The notes under the pieces were generated by a model. It had not been told where the DNA came from. It saw only the letters and a list, made by a program, of their open reading frames with translations, and ran no database searches. Shown here in pieces: positions 33,881 through 46,834 of a stretch of DNA of 64,000 bases (position 1 is the stretch's first letter; every line of letters starts with the position of its first letter). The translations under genes and the position numbers were made by a program. The DNA comes from Microbotryum silenes-acaulis (lineage: Eukaryota; Basidiomycota; Microbotryomycetes; Microbotryales; Microbotryaceae): assembly GCA_003665825.1 (NCBI GenBank), contig QPFY01000002.1, positions 558,001 to 622,000 on the forward strand, in the 5' to 3' direction.

Positions 33881-36669
33881 ATGACCATGTCAAGTGAGTA
33901 TCTGAATCACCTTGGAGTCAACACAATCTCGCTCCTTTTCCATTGCTTGCAACTTAGAAGCCTCCCCCACCTCGTGACGAACGACCTCGTGACGCCCCGC
34001 GCCGCCCCACACTGCTCAAGGCTCCGAACACTGACGTCTGCTCGCCGGCCCGCCAGAACACATACTCAATGATCCCAAAACACTCGTAAACGACGCCTTG
34101 TCAGGTCTGGCGTTCCTCAATCCTGCCCTGACTTACAACCCAGCCACGATGACGGTCATGGTTCGCCAAGCCGATCACGACAAGGTCCACCTCCTGTGTG
34201 GTGGTGGTGCGGGTCATGAACCCGCCCATGCCGCCTTCGTGGGCAAAGGGATGCTGTCTGCCGCCGTTAGTGGCAATGTGAGTCTAGGGTTGGGCTGCGA
34301 TGCCAGACTGGACGATTTCCCCTCCGTACTCTGGACACCGCCAGTCAAACGTGGGGCCGAAAGTGGGGAGCGACGTTCTGATTGGACGGCCGAGCGCAAC
34401 GAGTATTATGGCAGCGAGATTGACATTCTGTGCCACCACGTCTGTGTTAGGTCTTTGCCAGCCCGAACGCAGCCCAAATTGAAGCCGCTTTGGACCGACT
34501 CACAAACAGCAAAGGGTAAGCACCATGCCAGGACCTCAGTTCCAGGTGGGAGGACGCGTCCGTTGGTCACCCACTGCGCACTCATCTTCGGAACGACGCC
34601 AATCATTGACCATTGACCTTGTCGACTACTCGCATGTAGGCAGTTGATTATTGTTAAGAACTACACCGGTGATGTGCTGCACTTCGGACTTGTCAAAGAA
34701 AGGTGGGCCGCGACCCATTTGGGAGAAGATTCGGTTCGCCTATTGGTCGTTGGCGACGATGTCTCCGTCGGCCGAGCTCAGGGTCAACTGACCGGTCGCC
34801 GAGGATTGGCTGCCACTGTCCTGGTGTACAAGATCGCCGGTGCTCTCGCGGACACGGGCGCATCGCTGGACGAGGTCGAACACCTGGCGAAGCTCATCGC
34901 TAAGCGATCAGGCACTTGTGGTATCGGATTGGACCACTGTCATGTTCCCGGGACCGAGCAAGCCGAGGGGTACCTGCAACAAGATGAACTCGAGTTTGGT
35001 CTGGGAATCCATAACGAGACAGGCGTGCGCAAGCAAAAACCGATCCCTTCGGCGAACAGGATCGTCGAGGACTTGATGAAGTGGCTCACGGATGCCGAGG
35101 ATGAGGACAGGGCCTTCCTGGACTTCAAGAGTACGTCACTAGTCACTCTCCCTCACTTTCTCCGGATAATTCGCTCACCTGGACTCGGTTTATGTCAACA
35201 GATGACGGCAAGGATGAGGTCATTCTCCTCGTCAACAACCTGGGTGGGATCTCCGAGATCGAGCTCAGTGTCGTCGTGAACGAGGCATCAAAGTGGCTCG
35301 CTTCCAAGCACATCACTGTGGAGAGGTTAGTTTGCGATCGATCTCCCTTTCCCTGTCCGGTGTCTGACCACGTCATTGCCTTGAGCAGAGTTTTATCGGG
35401 AGCTTTTATGACGTCGCTCAATTTGCCTGGCTTCTCCATCTCCCTCGTTCTGCTACCTCGGGAGCCTGTGGCGACGTGAGTCTCTCGTCGGCTGCGCAGC
35501 TGCGCGTATGAAACTCAATGTGCTCATTCGCCCCTGTACTAGCCCCTCGAACTTCACCTCAAACCTCTGCTTCGACAAGGACCTCATCTTGGAGATGCTT
35601 GACGCTCCGACCGAGGCTCCAGCTTGGAAGTGGCATTACAAAGGCCGCCCCGAGGCGCACGTCGAGGAAGAGAAGGACGACCAGAAGAACAGCAAAAAGA
35701 GAAAGACCGAGGTCGATATCTCCGGAAGCGATCAGGTCAAAGGACCGGCCCGTGAGTTGCTGGTTCGCACTCATTACAACTCATCGCTTCGGTGACGCTG
35801 ACGCTGGCGAGCTGAAATATTAGCGACCGATGCAAAGCTGTTCAAATCGGCGATCGAGGCCGCGCTGCAAGAACTCGTCAAAGCCGAAGCCGAAATCACA
35901 AAGTACGACACAACTGCGGGCGACGGAGATGCAGGTCAGTCGTGCTGCTCGTCTTCACGAGCTGTTGAGCGCATCGTCTTCTAACAAAGGGCATTCGTGG
36001 GACCACCAACAGGGCTCACCCTGAAGGCAGGTGCCGAAGCACTCCAAACCAAAATCTTGTCAGATGTGATCCCAACCGACAAGGACGTTGTCGCAACCTT
36101 GGTCGGCATCTCTGCCGTCGTCGAGCAGGAGATGGGCGGGACGAGTGGTGGTCTGTACTCGATCTTCTTCGCCGCGTTGTCCAAGGGCGTTCTGCAAGCT
36201 GCCAAGGACAAGGGGGAGAACAAGGCGACGAGCGAAGTTTGGGCTAGGGCTCTCGAGGTGAGCCTAATTCCTGGTGATGGCAGCGTTTAGCTGCATAGAT
36301 CTAACATCCTAGTTTTTTTTTTTCCTTTCTTTTGCCTCTTAGCTCGCCCTCAACACGCTCTATAACTACACCCTGGCTCGACCTCCATCGAGGACCTTGG
36401 TCGATCCTCTGGCCGCTTTCATCATCACATTCGGCTCAGACCCTGCCAACTTTGACAACGCCTTCAACCAAGCACAAGAAGCGGCCGAAGCGACCCGAAC
36501 ACTTGTCGCTAAAGCTGGACGTGCCGCTTATGTCGACCAGGACAAGATTGAAAAGGCCAACGTACCTGATGCGGGGGCTTGGGGTGTGCTGAAAATCTTG
36601 CAGGGCGTCAAGGCGGCTTTGGCCCGTGAATCCTCGAGCACGACTATGACGGAGAGAGGCCAGGAATGA
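33881..36669 (+). CDS. DAK1: Dihydroxyacetone kinase
   Basis: The enzyme phosphorylates dihydroxyacetone with ATP in the cytosol, for glycerol use and DHA detoxification. Ten exons (33881-33893, 34057-34277, 34451-34515, 34640-35130, 35202-35325, 35389-35475, 35543-35751, 35824-35934, 36013-36257, 36343-36669) join to 630 aa. The first coding exon is only 13 nt (MTMS). The DhaK domain carries GGGAGHEPAHAAFVG, KNYTGDVLHFGLV, VVGDDVSVG, GRRGLAATVLVYKIAGA and the substrate-binding His region CHVPGT. The DhaL domain carries TTAGDGDAGLTLKAGAEAL, EMGGTSGGLYSIFF, NYTLARPPSRTLVDPL and AGRAAYV. A Lys/Glu-rich linker with KKRKTE lies between them. All nucleotide-binding motifs are kept. Confidence 0.95.
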
Positions 36670-36897
36670 AATTCAAATCGATATGTTCCACTACACTATT
36701 CCTTCACAGCAGGGAGTCCAGTTCGATGTACTAACAACGAGAAGAAAAAAGAGCTTCTACGGGGTGAACGAATAAAGCCCACTTCAAGGTGTCGACGCCG
36801 AGAAGCCGTTACCAACACGTCAATACATGTTACACATACAACAAGAATTATCGCGTCGATATATTAACAAAGGGACGCTCGGACTTTGACTGGTCGG

Positions 36898-38024
36898 TCA
36901 CACTCTGAGCCACATCAGTAACCTTTCCTTGTGTCCGCTCCGCCTTATCCCCTCTTCGACACCCACGACCAAATGGGCAACATCGACTTTGAGACTTTCG
37001 TAAGCAAACTCGAACCGACTAGGCAGAGCTCCCGGGAGAGGTTGATAGGTGACTCTAGGATCTCGCGCAATCCCATGCACGAGATGGCACTGAATCTGGG
37101 CAGAGTGGATCGCACACCCGAGCGCGGGTTTGAGCATCTTGATCGCTTTCGGTCGAGGCGCGAGCGATGTCTCTTGATCCGATGGGTCGTATTCGGGTGA
37201 CGATGGAGGAGAAGGGGGTGGTATATCGGGTCGCTCGAACCACGAGCGAAACACCCGGTTCATCCCATTCGCAACCGTCATCGTCCAAGCGTAGCTTTCC
37301 AGTATTGGAGGAGAGCTCGTAGTGCGCCAGGTCTCGGGTGCTTCCAAGTGCAGGGGAGTTTTGGCGGATGCGTGGACCGCTCGAATGTAAAGCGCCAAAA
37401 TGTTGTTTCCAAAGGACTGATCGTCGTCTAGAGTGATGGATTGAGAGGCTGTCGTCGAGCCCGTGAAGCCGAACTCGGCCAGCTCGATTGAAGAAGGATC
37501 GTTCGACACAAAGGAAGAAAACGTGACTCGGTGACGAAGGTTTCGTCGCGTCGCTGCGGGGGCGCACGATTCGAACAACACTTCGTACTGCTTGGAGCAA
37601 GCAAGGTCTCGAAATCGGGCCCGTAGGAGGTGCGAGATCTTGGCGCAAAAGTCATGCCTGGCAGAAAGATCATGCCGTCAGCGACGGCGTCATAACGTCC
37701 GAGTCTCCGACAGAAGCTCGCGCACGTGACCTAGCGTAGCGCTAGGAGGAGTTTCGGCTGGTCAGGTGCGACTCACGAGACCGTTCGGAGTCTTGTCAGC
37801 TCCCGGGCGGGGATGTTCTCCAGAATGTGGAGCCAAAGATCGTCATTCAATTCTACGAGTCGGCTCGATGTGCCCACGCCGGCGCATCGATCGAGATCCT
37901 CCGCGCCGTCGGTGGCCGAGAGTGTGCCGCTCGTCGCAGGGGCCTGACGCAAAGCACTTCGGCGATGCTTCGACTGCGAGCGTGGAACTGTGATCGAGGA
38001 GTCGATTGTGACTGGGAAAGGCAT
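36898..38024 (-). CDS. F-box-like protein
   Basis: Two exons, 37777-38024 and 36898-37657, join TVS to HDFCAK across a 119-nt intron and give 335 aa. The junction region LVELNDDLWLHILENIPARELTRLRTVS then HDFCAKI matches the F-box pattern (Leu/Pro start, ILxxIP, LxxLRxVS). F-box proteins bring substrates to SCF ubiquitin ligases through Skp1. The rest, including ESYAWTMTVANGMNRVF and a Pro-rich SPPSSPEYDPSD segment, shows no LRR, WD40 or other repeat I can recognise. The first 50 residues are Ser/Arg-rich. The target is unknown. Confidence 0.7.
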
Positions 38025-39749
38025 CGCCTTGGGCTGGGGGCGAGCGTAGCCACTGGACGCCGGGCAGAGATCGCGGGACGGCTCGCGGGCGATAACGACA
38101 CCCCAACGCGGGGTAACAGCCTAATCACGAAACGGCGGCTGTCGATAGTAATTGAGGTTGGATACGATCCGCGTCGCTGAGCGCTCCGAATAGCTGGGCT
38201 AGCTGATGTGAATGATCTTGCAAGTGGGCGAGTAGGACCGAAAGGCGCGCTGAAGTTAGGCGCGATGGCGTAAGGGTAAGATCAGAAACGCTCGGAGGTC
38301 CGTGACTGCAGATTGGTCGCCGAGCAACGATTGCGCTAACGCGCCGACGTCGCGATCTGAGCACCAGAGCATCCGATCTCGAGAATGAGTGCAGACCGCC
38401 TTGTTACGGTATTTCCTTTTTACAGCTGGTGGATTGGACGATCAACCTCGATTATTTCTGGCAGATGTCTGAAACACCAATTCACTATTGTTTTCCGGTA
38501 ACAGGAGCGGGTATTGCACGCTTCCAGGAGAATGTTGCTTAGCCGCCCGCGGGCCAAGAACGTTGAGTCTGAGCCAGAGCTCAAAAGCCAGGCAACCAAC
38601 AGAAAAGAAGAATTTTGGTACAAGATTTGCACACCTATGGATCGGACATCAGAGTGTCTTCGACTGCTGCGCCTTAGCGTCGCATGGCCAAACGGCTGCA
38701 GTTGGCCCCTATCATCCTCTCCGCAAACCGATGAGCAAGGGCTTTCCAATTGAAGATGGAGTGTTAATGGAAGATCGAGTATTCCTCACATTAACTGCTA
38801 TCAATGTCTTCGAGTGCGTGGAGCGGCGATTCACATTTCCTTAGTGGGCACCGGGGACTGAGTTGTACAACTACTGCAAGCGGTCGACGTGCTCGATCGA
38901 ACGAAGCCACGTCGACGGTCAGTTTCGGAGGGCGGTACAGATGGGAGCGAAAATATTATGAATCGCGGTCAAGAGAATCTGGAGATCCTCGAGCTGTCAA
39001 AGATGAGCTTAACATAAGCTGAAAATTACTGAGGGGTGGCAAGGCTGGTCAAATACTAGTGTACAGGGGCCTGGTGTAGGTGGATTGTTCAGCAGACCGC
39101 GCGCGGGCGCGCGGGCCTTGCCCGTCCGGGACTTCCCAAAGCGGCGAGATTCGAGGCTCTCGCCGCTCTCCGACGCTCTTCGCCCGCCTCCCCACAGGCC
39201 AGCTCAGGCGCAAAAAGGGCCAGGAGCTTGCGTGTCTGTGTGGAGGATGAAGGGAAATGCATCTACGCTGTTTCTGGCTCACCGCGCAATTAACGTATTC
39301 TCTCGCCGCCCCACTCAATTGCCCATCGTCTAAAAGATCTTTCGCGGCGGGGGCCCTGAGCATTACTCGGCTCCGACTGGTCTCCCGTCCCTCATATTGG
39401 TCGATTCGATTCGAAATTTCCTCGAGACCTGGCCTTCCCTTCTCATCTCTGGTCCATCACCTTGTCTCCCATTTATTTTGGATCAAGCTCGTCCTTTTGA
39501 CCCGGACATACGACTCGACCATCTTGTCACAGAACCCTGCGGGCACCTACACGAGCATACTTTCAGCTAGTGCCGACGAATCGAAGGAGTTCAACAGCAG
39601 ATCTCGCCCCCCACAACTTCGGCCCAATCTCGGCGGAATCGCTTTCGAGCAGCGCGCCTGCCATTATTCTCGGCGCGTGTCATTGCAACTTTCTTCCTTC
39701 TCCTCTCTCCCCCGACCGCTCTCCCCGCAGCTGTGACCAGCTTTGACAG
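38025..39749. promoter_or_regulatory. 1.7-kb region upstream of the PKA gene
   Basis: No gene is supported here. From about 39360 onward the plus strand becomes pyrimidine-rich (cctcgagacctggccttcccttctc, ttctcctctctcccccgac), consistent with a long 5' leader of the kinase gene. The left part should hold the F-box gene promoter. Confidence 0.5.
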
Positions 39750-41973
39750 ATGGGACTGCTATCAAGGAAGAAGACGACCTCGAACCCTCCGCCTGCCATT
39801 TCAGGGCCGATCATACCCGCCGGCTCCGCTCTCAACAACCATCCGACGGCGACGGTCCCTGCAGGAGCAGCGCATTACCCCTCGAGTGGTGGTGGTGGCG
39901 GCGGCTACGGCAGTTATTCGTCCAACAAGTACAGCCACGAGCGAGAGCAGAGTTCTGGCTTACCCAGCCCACCTGGTTCACCCATCGAGACCGATTGTAA
40001 GTTGGTCCTGTTTCGTGTACTACATTGCGTTCTTTCTTGGATTCTCGGAGGTGCCGTCGTGGCAGTCAGTCGCCGGGGTGGCGCGCACGGGGCGTCGCAG
40101 TCCGATCACGGCGAGGAGGCGCGCCGGCAAGCGCCCAGCGGAGCGGCTTTTAAGCCCTTTCCGTCCACCCTCGCCCTCCACTTCCAACGATCTTGCGACC
40201 GTGATTACGGCCTCATCCCCGGCTTCGCTGCACCGGGTACTATCGACGACCTCCATCGACTTGTATGCTGACCTGAGTCATACCCCTCGAATGTCGACCG
40301 CCGACGTATGCACAGACTCGTCGAAGCAGCTCCAACACCCTCTCACGCCGCCGCACTCGGCTCAGTCGTACTCGTCTCGCCCGATGCAAGCCCAGCAACA
40401 ACAGGCGTACCAGACCCACGGTGGCTACTCATCCTGCACCAAGTCGACCTCGTCTTCCCGCGAGATGCGCGATGATCGCACCACGAGCTCAAACCAGAGC
40501 GGCTCGACCGCGCAGACGTCCTATCACGAGCGAGACGTACAAGGCAAGCTTGAGAACCTCGGGTTGCACGGTGGATACCATGGCTCGGACCAAATGAGCC
40601 TCGACAACGTCGATATGCACGACGGCACCCCGACCGGTCGACCGGCGTCGGCCGCGACGAACAGTACCGTTCACGGCGGCCATTCGTCCGGCGGACATGG
40701 CGGTGCGCGCCCCACCACCACCGCCGCAGGTGCCGCCTCGTCGTCGCTGTCACATCTGCGCCAAGCTCCGCTCACAGGCGGCGGCGTCCCCCCCTCTCGA
40801 GGCGTATCGACCTATTCGAACGTCTCGACGACGCAGAGGCAAAACACGGCGGGGCAGCGGCCTGTTTCGACCAACCTCAGTGTCATGTCCCCTACACCCT
40901 CCAACACCTCCTCGACCTCGCGCAAGACGTCATCGCGGTACAATCTCAGCGATTTTAGCTTCAACCGCACCCTCGGTACAGGGTCCTTTGGTCGTGTACA
41001 CTTGGTCAGGTCGCAACACAACTCTCGGTCGTACGCGATCAAGGTGCTTAACAAGGAGCGCGTCGTCAAGATGAAGCAGGTCGAGCACACCAACTCGGAG
41101 CGCGAGATGCTCGAGCGCGTGCGGCATCCGTTCCTCGTCAACCTGTGGGGCACTTTCAAGGACTCGAAGAATCTGTACATGGTCATGGATTTCGTCGCCG
41201 GTGGAGAGTTGTTTAGTTTGTTGCGGAAAAGTCAGGTGAGTTGACCCTTCTTCCGACTTTGGAGTCTTCGGTGTGATCCAGGTGCTGACTCTGCTGGCCG
41301 ATGCCCCCCACAGCGATTCCCCGACCCCGTCGCAAAGTTCTTTGCCGCCGAGGTCGCGCTGGCGCTCGACTACCTCCACTCCCTAGATATCATCTACCGC
41401 GATCTCAAGCCAGAAAACATCCTCCTCGGCGCGGACGGTCACGTCAAAATCACCGACTTTGGCTTTGCCAAGCACGTCCCCGATATCACCTGGACATTGT
41501 GCGGTACGCCCGACTACCTCGCTCCCGAGATCGTGCAATCGCGCGGCTACAACAAGTCGGTCGATTGGTATGCGCTTGGCGTTCTCATGTTCGAGATGTT
41601 GGCTGGATATCCGCCATTCTTCACCGAGGACTCGAATCCGATGCGTCTGTACGAGAAGATCATCGCCGGCAAAGTACGCTACCCCGGCTACTTTGCCCCC
41701 GAGGCCAAGGATCTGCTCAAGTCGCTGCTCACTCCCGACATCACGAAGCGATTCGGCAACTTGGCCAATGGCTCGCGAGATATCTTCTCCCATGTCTGGT
41801 TCCAAGAGGTCGACTGGGAGCGGCTGTACCGAAAAGAGATCCCCGCGCCTTACGTTCCCAAGGTCGACGGCGATTGGGACTCGTCCAATTTCGACGCCTA
41901 CCCGGAAGTTGACATGTCAGAATACGGCAGCACCGGGCCCGATCCTCACGGTCACCTCTTCACGCTTTTCTAG
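39750..41973 (+). CDS. cAMP-dependent protein kinase catalytic subunit
   Basis: Three exons, 39750-39996, 40316-41235 and 41314-41973, give 608 aa. About 290 residues of Ser/Gly/Gln/His-rich sequence precede the AGC kinase domain, which starts near [18 protein letters not shown]. Kinase motifs: AIKVLNK (VAIK Lys), [18 protein letters not shown], the activation loop [14 protein letters not shown] with the PKA Thr, and [20 protein letters not shown]. The AGC tail ends HLFTLF, a PKA-type hydrophobic FxxF end. PKA transmits glucose and cAMP signals controlling growth, morphology and stress. The first intron (319 nt) is longer than usual here. Close relatives (PKG, Sch9) lack this tail end, so PKA is the best call. 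Confidence 0.93.
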
Positions 41974-42469
41974 ATGCACCGCGCCGCCCGCCACGACCCC
42001 GATCAAGAGCCGGCTTTCTGATCGACCGCTCCTCTCCAGCGCGTTCCGCCATGTTGTGCATTCCCCTTGGGACGGCTTTGCCCTCCGTAAACTATATCAT
42101 TCGTCGTTCCCTCCTTCCTGCTCTCGGGCGATCACCTCGCCGTGTTTATTGTCTGTGTTTACGCCATTATCTCCTCTTGTAGCCTTACAACGTCAATATA
42201 TTCAATTTCCATTGAAATCACTGCTTGCATGCACGAGAGAAAAATACGACCCCTGTTCAAGCCTCGAACGACTGCACTGCCTTGAGCTTGGTTGCCTGAT
42301 CGTGAACGGTGTCTGGGTTAGAGCAAGCTTCTCGGGCATTCAACAATGCGATGGGCGACGCTCACTGCTAGTCGAATCGCGCTCAGCCGCTCGTCGATCT
42401 GAGCCTGGACTGATTGGAGTCGCGAGATTTTAGCCATGTCGATCGAATAGAACTGTCGGCACAGGTCGG
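41974..42469. other. Convergent 3' flanks
   Basis: These 496 bp lie between the stop codons of the PKA and coiled-coil genes. They hold both 3' UTRs. An AT-rich part around 42180-42260 (caatatattcaatttcc) could be a polyadenylation region. No gene is seen. Confidence 0.45.
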
Positions 42470-44429
42470 TTAACTCTCTGTGCAGAAAGGATGATCGGCC
42501 TTGTGGTCAGCACGGTGACGAACTTCGTCTGAGACGGAAGGCACAGCCGAAGTCTCGACTTGCGATCGCAGATCCGCTAGCTCGTCCTCGAGCTCCTTTT
42601 CGGCGAAAAGTCGAAGCGCGTGGGGCGGCGGTCTACTTGGTTTCGCCCTCTGGAAGATAAAATGGCTCGAGTTACTGTAATCAGTAGTGTGAAATGAGCG
42701 TCACCAGATTCGATTCACTTGCCACCAGCTTGTTGAGTCTTGATTTGAAGGTGTTCCTGCCGCCACTCCGTGAGGACGAATGTGCCGGAGGGAGTGGCGG
42801 TGTCAGGTCGGTCTCGACGTTCACGAGATCAAATTCTTCCGTGACATCCTCGGCTGGATGTAGACAAACTTCGTTTACTTCTTGAGTGCCCGAGTTGTTC
42901 TGCTGCGATTCCATCTGTCGGTGATCGATGAGCGTCTCCGAGCCGTCGGTGCATGGGTGCTCATCGTCGTCATCTTCGGTCTCCTCCTCCTAAAAATGGT
43001 CCATCGTTAGTGTGCGACACGTTGCAGTTATCTCCAGCCAGAAAAACGCACAATCGAATTGTCAATATCATTTCCAGTTTGCTCCTCTTCCGTATCGGAC
43101 AGCAGTCCGTGTTCCCTCTTCCAAAGCTCAAGCTTTCGGGCGGTGGGACAGCTAATTCTGCGTTAGTAGGGTCCCAGTGAGTTCGCCTAAAACACTGGGC
43201 GTACACCCACCTGAGCGACTGCATCATCGTAAGCATGTTCCAGTTCTTCCTGAGCGGCGATCAGGTTCCTTCCTTCCTCATCTTGCAGCTGCTGGCGTAG
43301 TTGTGCATCCTTGAGCTCGCCCCTCAACGATTCGGCTTCTTCGCTCGTCTCGGTCAATCGCTCGGACAAGTGCTTGACTTGGTCCGTCAACTGAGCGATC
43401 ATCCTCTCTCTTTCTGCCCTTCCCGCTTCCAACTCCTGAAGGGTTTTCCGCATGGTCTTGATCTCCGCTTCGTGGAACTCCTTTGACGCGAGAGCCGAGG
43501 CGAGGTCGGTTTCGAGCTCGATGATGCGCAGCGCATGGCAGTCTAGACCTTCGCGCAACACGAGCAATTCTGCTTCGTGGTGGGCAACATCGCTCTGGAC
43601 AGATGGAATTCTTACATTGAGACAAACTTGCTTTATGTGAGTGTCGATCGAAGCACCACTCACATGAGCAACGCCAAGCTGGTTTCTGAGATGGGCGATC
43701 TCAGGTACGGCTTGAGAATATTCGGTCGCGAGTCGTTCCTAACTCGGTGCGGAGGGTGAGCGTCACGACGTACACTTCGAAGAGAAGTGAATGGGTGACC
43801 TACCAACTCAGCCGAGGTTCTTTTTGCTTCCTCCTTGCACTCTTCAGCGTTAACGAGCACCTCGGCTCCAGTCAATCCTTGATCAAGACTAAATGAGCTC
43901 TGTGGCATACAAACAAGGTTCTATCAAGAGCAATTTTGGACCAAGTTCAGCTTCTTCGTACCTACCTCTGTCTCAATCGAACCGATTGCCGCCGGTCGCC
44001 GCGAGTCGATTTCGGTATCGGTGTCGACGTCGATCCCGCTCAATTTCTGGTAGACCAATGGTGTAGTGTTTGGGCATTAGATCAGCGCCTTTACACCCAC
44101 GCGATTCATCGGTGCAAGCCTTACTCGAAGGCGGGGTGATACCCTCCGCTCTTGTTTGGTATCCTTTAATTTCATCCTTGCCAGCGCTAGCGGCGCCGTC
44201 CTGTCCGTCAATGCGATCGTACTAGGTCCAAGCGCCGAGGTCGAAGGTCCTGCGAGGGTACCGGTCTTCATACGAGTATCCAGAGAGGTGTTGGCCTACA
44301 TGAGATACGTGGATCAAGCGATTGAGGCATATGCGCTTCGAGCGTTCGGCGAAGTTGAGTGAACTTCGACAGTGTGGGACTCACCTGCAGAGAGGGGCTC
44401 AACAGGTTGCTGACGTCTTGGAGCACCAT
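42470..44429 (-). CDS. Coiled-coil protein of unknown role
   Basis: Nine exons are inferred: 44385-44429 (5' end uncertain), 44125-44295, 43966-44046, 43804-43899, 43664-43738, 43211-43594, 43052-43132, 42723-42989 and 42470-42649, all in phase 0, giving about 459 aa. The core (43211-43594 and neighbours) is a long Glu/Lys/Arg/Leu coiled coil, for example LVLREGLDCHALRIIELETDL and QLTDQVKHLSERLTETSEEA. Acidic and Ser-rich segments follow (LLSDTEEEQTG), then a C-terminal helix (LFAEKELEDELADLRSQVET). The open frame continues upstream of the chosen ATG (TSRTTELVATFSEMVLQDV), so a further 5' exon is likely. The intron at 42650-42722 appears to use a GC donor (gcaagt). Such proteins often serve as cytoskeletal or spindle scaffolds, but nothing here fixes a role. 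Confidence 0.65.
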
Positions 44430-44690
44430 CTCGGAAAAGGTAGCGACCAACTCCGTCGTCCTCGACGTCTCGTATGAGGTGTTGTGCGGCACAGGTCAGA
44501 GGGCAAGAGGAAAATATGCGGGCGGGTGATTGCGACCCAGACACAGACGCGCTCGAGCCAAGATAGGAGGTAGTGGGCTGAGATGTGAGCGGCGGCCCGA
44601 TGAAACAACCCCGGCCGGCGAACGCAGCCAGCGACACATTCCGGAATCCACCTTGTTACAACAACACAATGATATACATGATACTATCTT

Positions 44691-46834
44691 CTACGTATTA
44701 GGGACGACCCAGCTAGTTCTGGACGGCTGCTCGGGCGTGCCCATGATCAAATCGACTTGTCGCTTGCCCCGCGACAGCTTGGCATTGTCTCTCTCGAAGC
44801 CCCTCAGATACAGCTCATCCTCGTCGTCGTCGTCCCAGTCCATGGGAGCGGCCGCCGACAAGCCTGCCGGAAGGAAATCAGGGGTTGACGAGGCACCTGG
44901 TCGGAAAGCCGCCCCGAGTGCGGCGAAAGAGGGTACCACGGGGGCCTGGGTTGAGATTGTGGCCGATGAGGTGCGCGATGCGGCAGGCGTGTCCGGAACG
45001 AGTGTGAACGAAGCCATGTTGGCTGTGGAGCTCGATTCTGTTGTGAGCATCGAGTCAGCAGCTGCGTAGACGATAGACCATTGTGCGGGGATTGAAGTCG
45101 ACTCACTTCTGGGGCTTACACTCTTGCGCTTGTTCACGCGAGGTGCACCTGCTTGCTCCGCCACGGCCTGTTCCCCGACCTTGGACGCAGATATGGCCTT
45201 CTTCTTGATCCCAGCACCATTTTTGGGTTTGCCAAAGCTGACTTCGCGTCGATTGAAGAGACCCTTGGAGGAGCTAATGAGACTGTCGCCGCGAGGCAGG
45301 GGTCGCGGCTGCTTTCTCGGCGGTTTCGAACGAGGCGCGGTGTTCTCTGACGTCTTGTCGTGACCATTGTGATCTGCCTTGGACAAGTCATGTTTGGACG
45401 AAGGAGCTGCAGCATTTGTACCTCCCGATTTTGACGTGGAAAAGGGCAAGGTGGGCACTTTGAAACTGTCGTGTTGCGAGCCGCCTAGAGTTGACGAGTC
45501 CACGCCGAGCAGGCGCTTCATGGTGGGGCTTTCGGCAACAAGTGGTCTCTGATCTCGTTCTTTCCTCCTCGCACTCTTGTCGAGAGACAGTAGGCTCCGT
45601 GTTTTGAACGGCGACGGCGCGGAGACGAGTCGAAGTGCGAGCGCGTCGGCTGGGGTGGCGGAGGGGAATAGCTTGGCGCGATGATGCGACAGCAGTGCAG
45701 GCGAGGCGTGTGGCCCAAAGAGTGCTTCGACAACGTCCAACCACCATTGCTGTACTTCGTCACGGTCCTCGATCTCCACTCCTTCCTTCTTCTTTGCGTT
45801 CCTGACCTGCGAGTCCGCCCCTAACCCAAGCGCGTTGACGTCCCTCATCACCCGCCAGATTTGTAGTCGATCGGTCAAAAAGTCGAGCAAGAGCTCTGGG
45901 TCTAGGGTAGAGGCATGCCGCTCCGGGTCTTTCTTCTTCTTGGCCTTGACCTCGGGCGATTCCAGCGCGGCCGGTAGAGTGATGAGCGTGAGGAGCAACA
46001 GGCTATGGAGCAGCGTACTGGAGAGGTCAAAAATTGCATCAGCTTCCGAGGCTAGAGACAGGCTGTATGCGCAGTGTCCACAACACCTACTCGAAAAGTT
46101 CACCCGCTGTTATCCATTGTGCGGCATTGACCTCCTTTTTGGTCCAAGCCACGGGCTTGTGCACAACCTCTTCTTCGACGCCCTCTGGGTGCATCGAGCC
46201 GAGTTTTCCGTCCTGGCCCGGAGCATCGTCATCAATGTGGGTCACCGCTTGCGGATGTTCGACGTCTTCTTGAATCACAGGGAGTGACTTGGGTCGATCC
46301 CTGTCTATTTTGGCCTCTTCGGCCACCCTCCACTTGCGATAGGTATCGAGCAAGAGCGTGACTTCCTTGTCGGCGAGCTTGTGCTTTTTGCCCGTCGGTG
46401 GGAGTGGACGACTCTGGGCGGTGACGGGATCGACGTTTTCGGTCGAGGTCGGTTTCACGAGTGCCGGGATTGTGTTTCTCCATTTCCTGTCAAAGTCGTG
46501 GAGCGGGAGAAGTATGCCGCGGATCTTGTGCTCGACCTCGGCGCGGGGCCGTTCCGAAGCAAGCGCCAGCAGATGGTGCCCAAACTGTCGCGACTTGCTC
46601 TGAAGACCCGAGAAAGACGGATGTATCAGCGGGTTTGCTGTTGAAGAATGGCCACTCCGATACACTTGCACTCACGATGACGTTGTTGTGCACGTCCGAG
46701 TAGAGCGCCTCGAGGTAGGCCTGGTCCAGCTCGGATCGCCGCTCAGATGGATCAACGATCGCGTAGGTCGGGTGCGCGGGCCAAGGGATGGGACAGTCGT
46801 GGGGCAGCGAGTAGAGCAGCACCTTTTTGGCCAT
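44691..46834 (-). CDS. SLD3-like DNA replication initiation factor
   Basis: Three exons, 46676-46834, 46091-46599 and 44691-46017, join to 664 aa. The central part resembles the Sld3 family: a Leu-rich helix (TLLHSLLLLTLITLP), a KAKKKKDPE patch, DPELLLDFLTDRLQIWRVM, then QQWWLDVVEALFG and LLSHHRAKLFP. Sld3 links CDK and DDK activity to Cdc45 loading at origins. The C-terminal half is Ser/Pro/Lys-rich with several SP sites (KRKSVSPRSE), in keeping with a CDK-regulated protein. A gtgagt...cgcag segment of 45 nt at 45061-45105 could be an additional in-frame intron. The gene is divergent from the FAD-oxidase gene. The family call rests on pattern memory; another replication or nuclear protein is possible. 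Confidence 0.6.
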
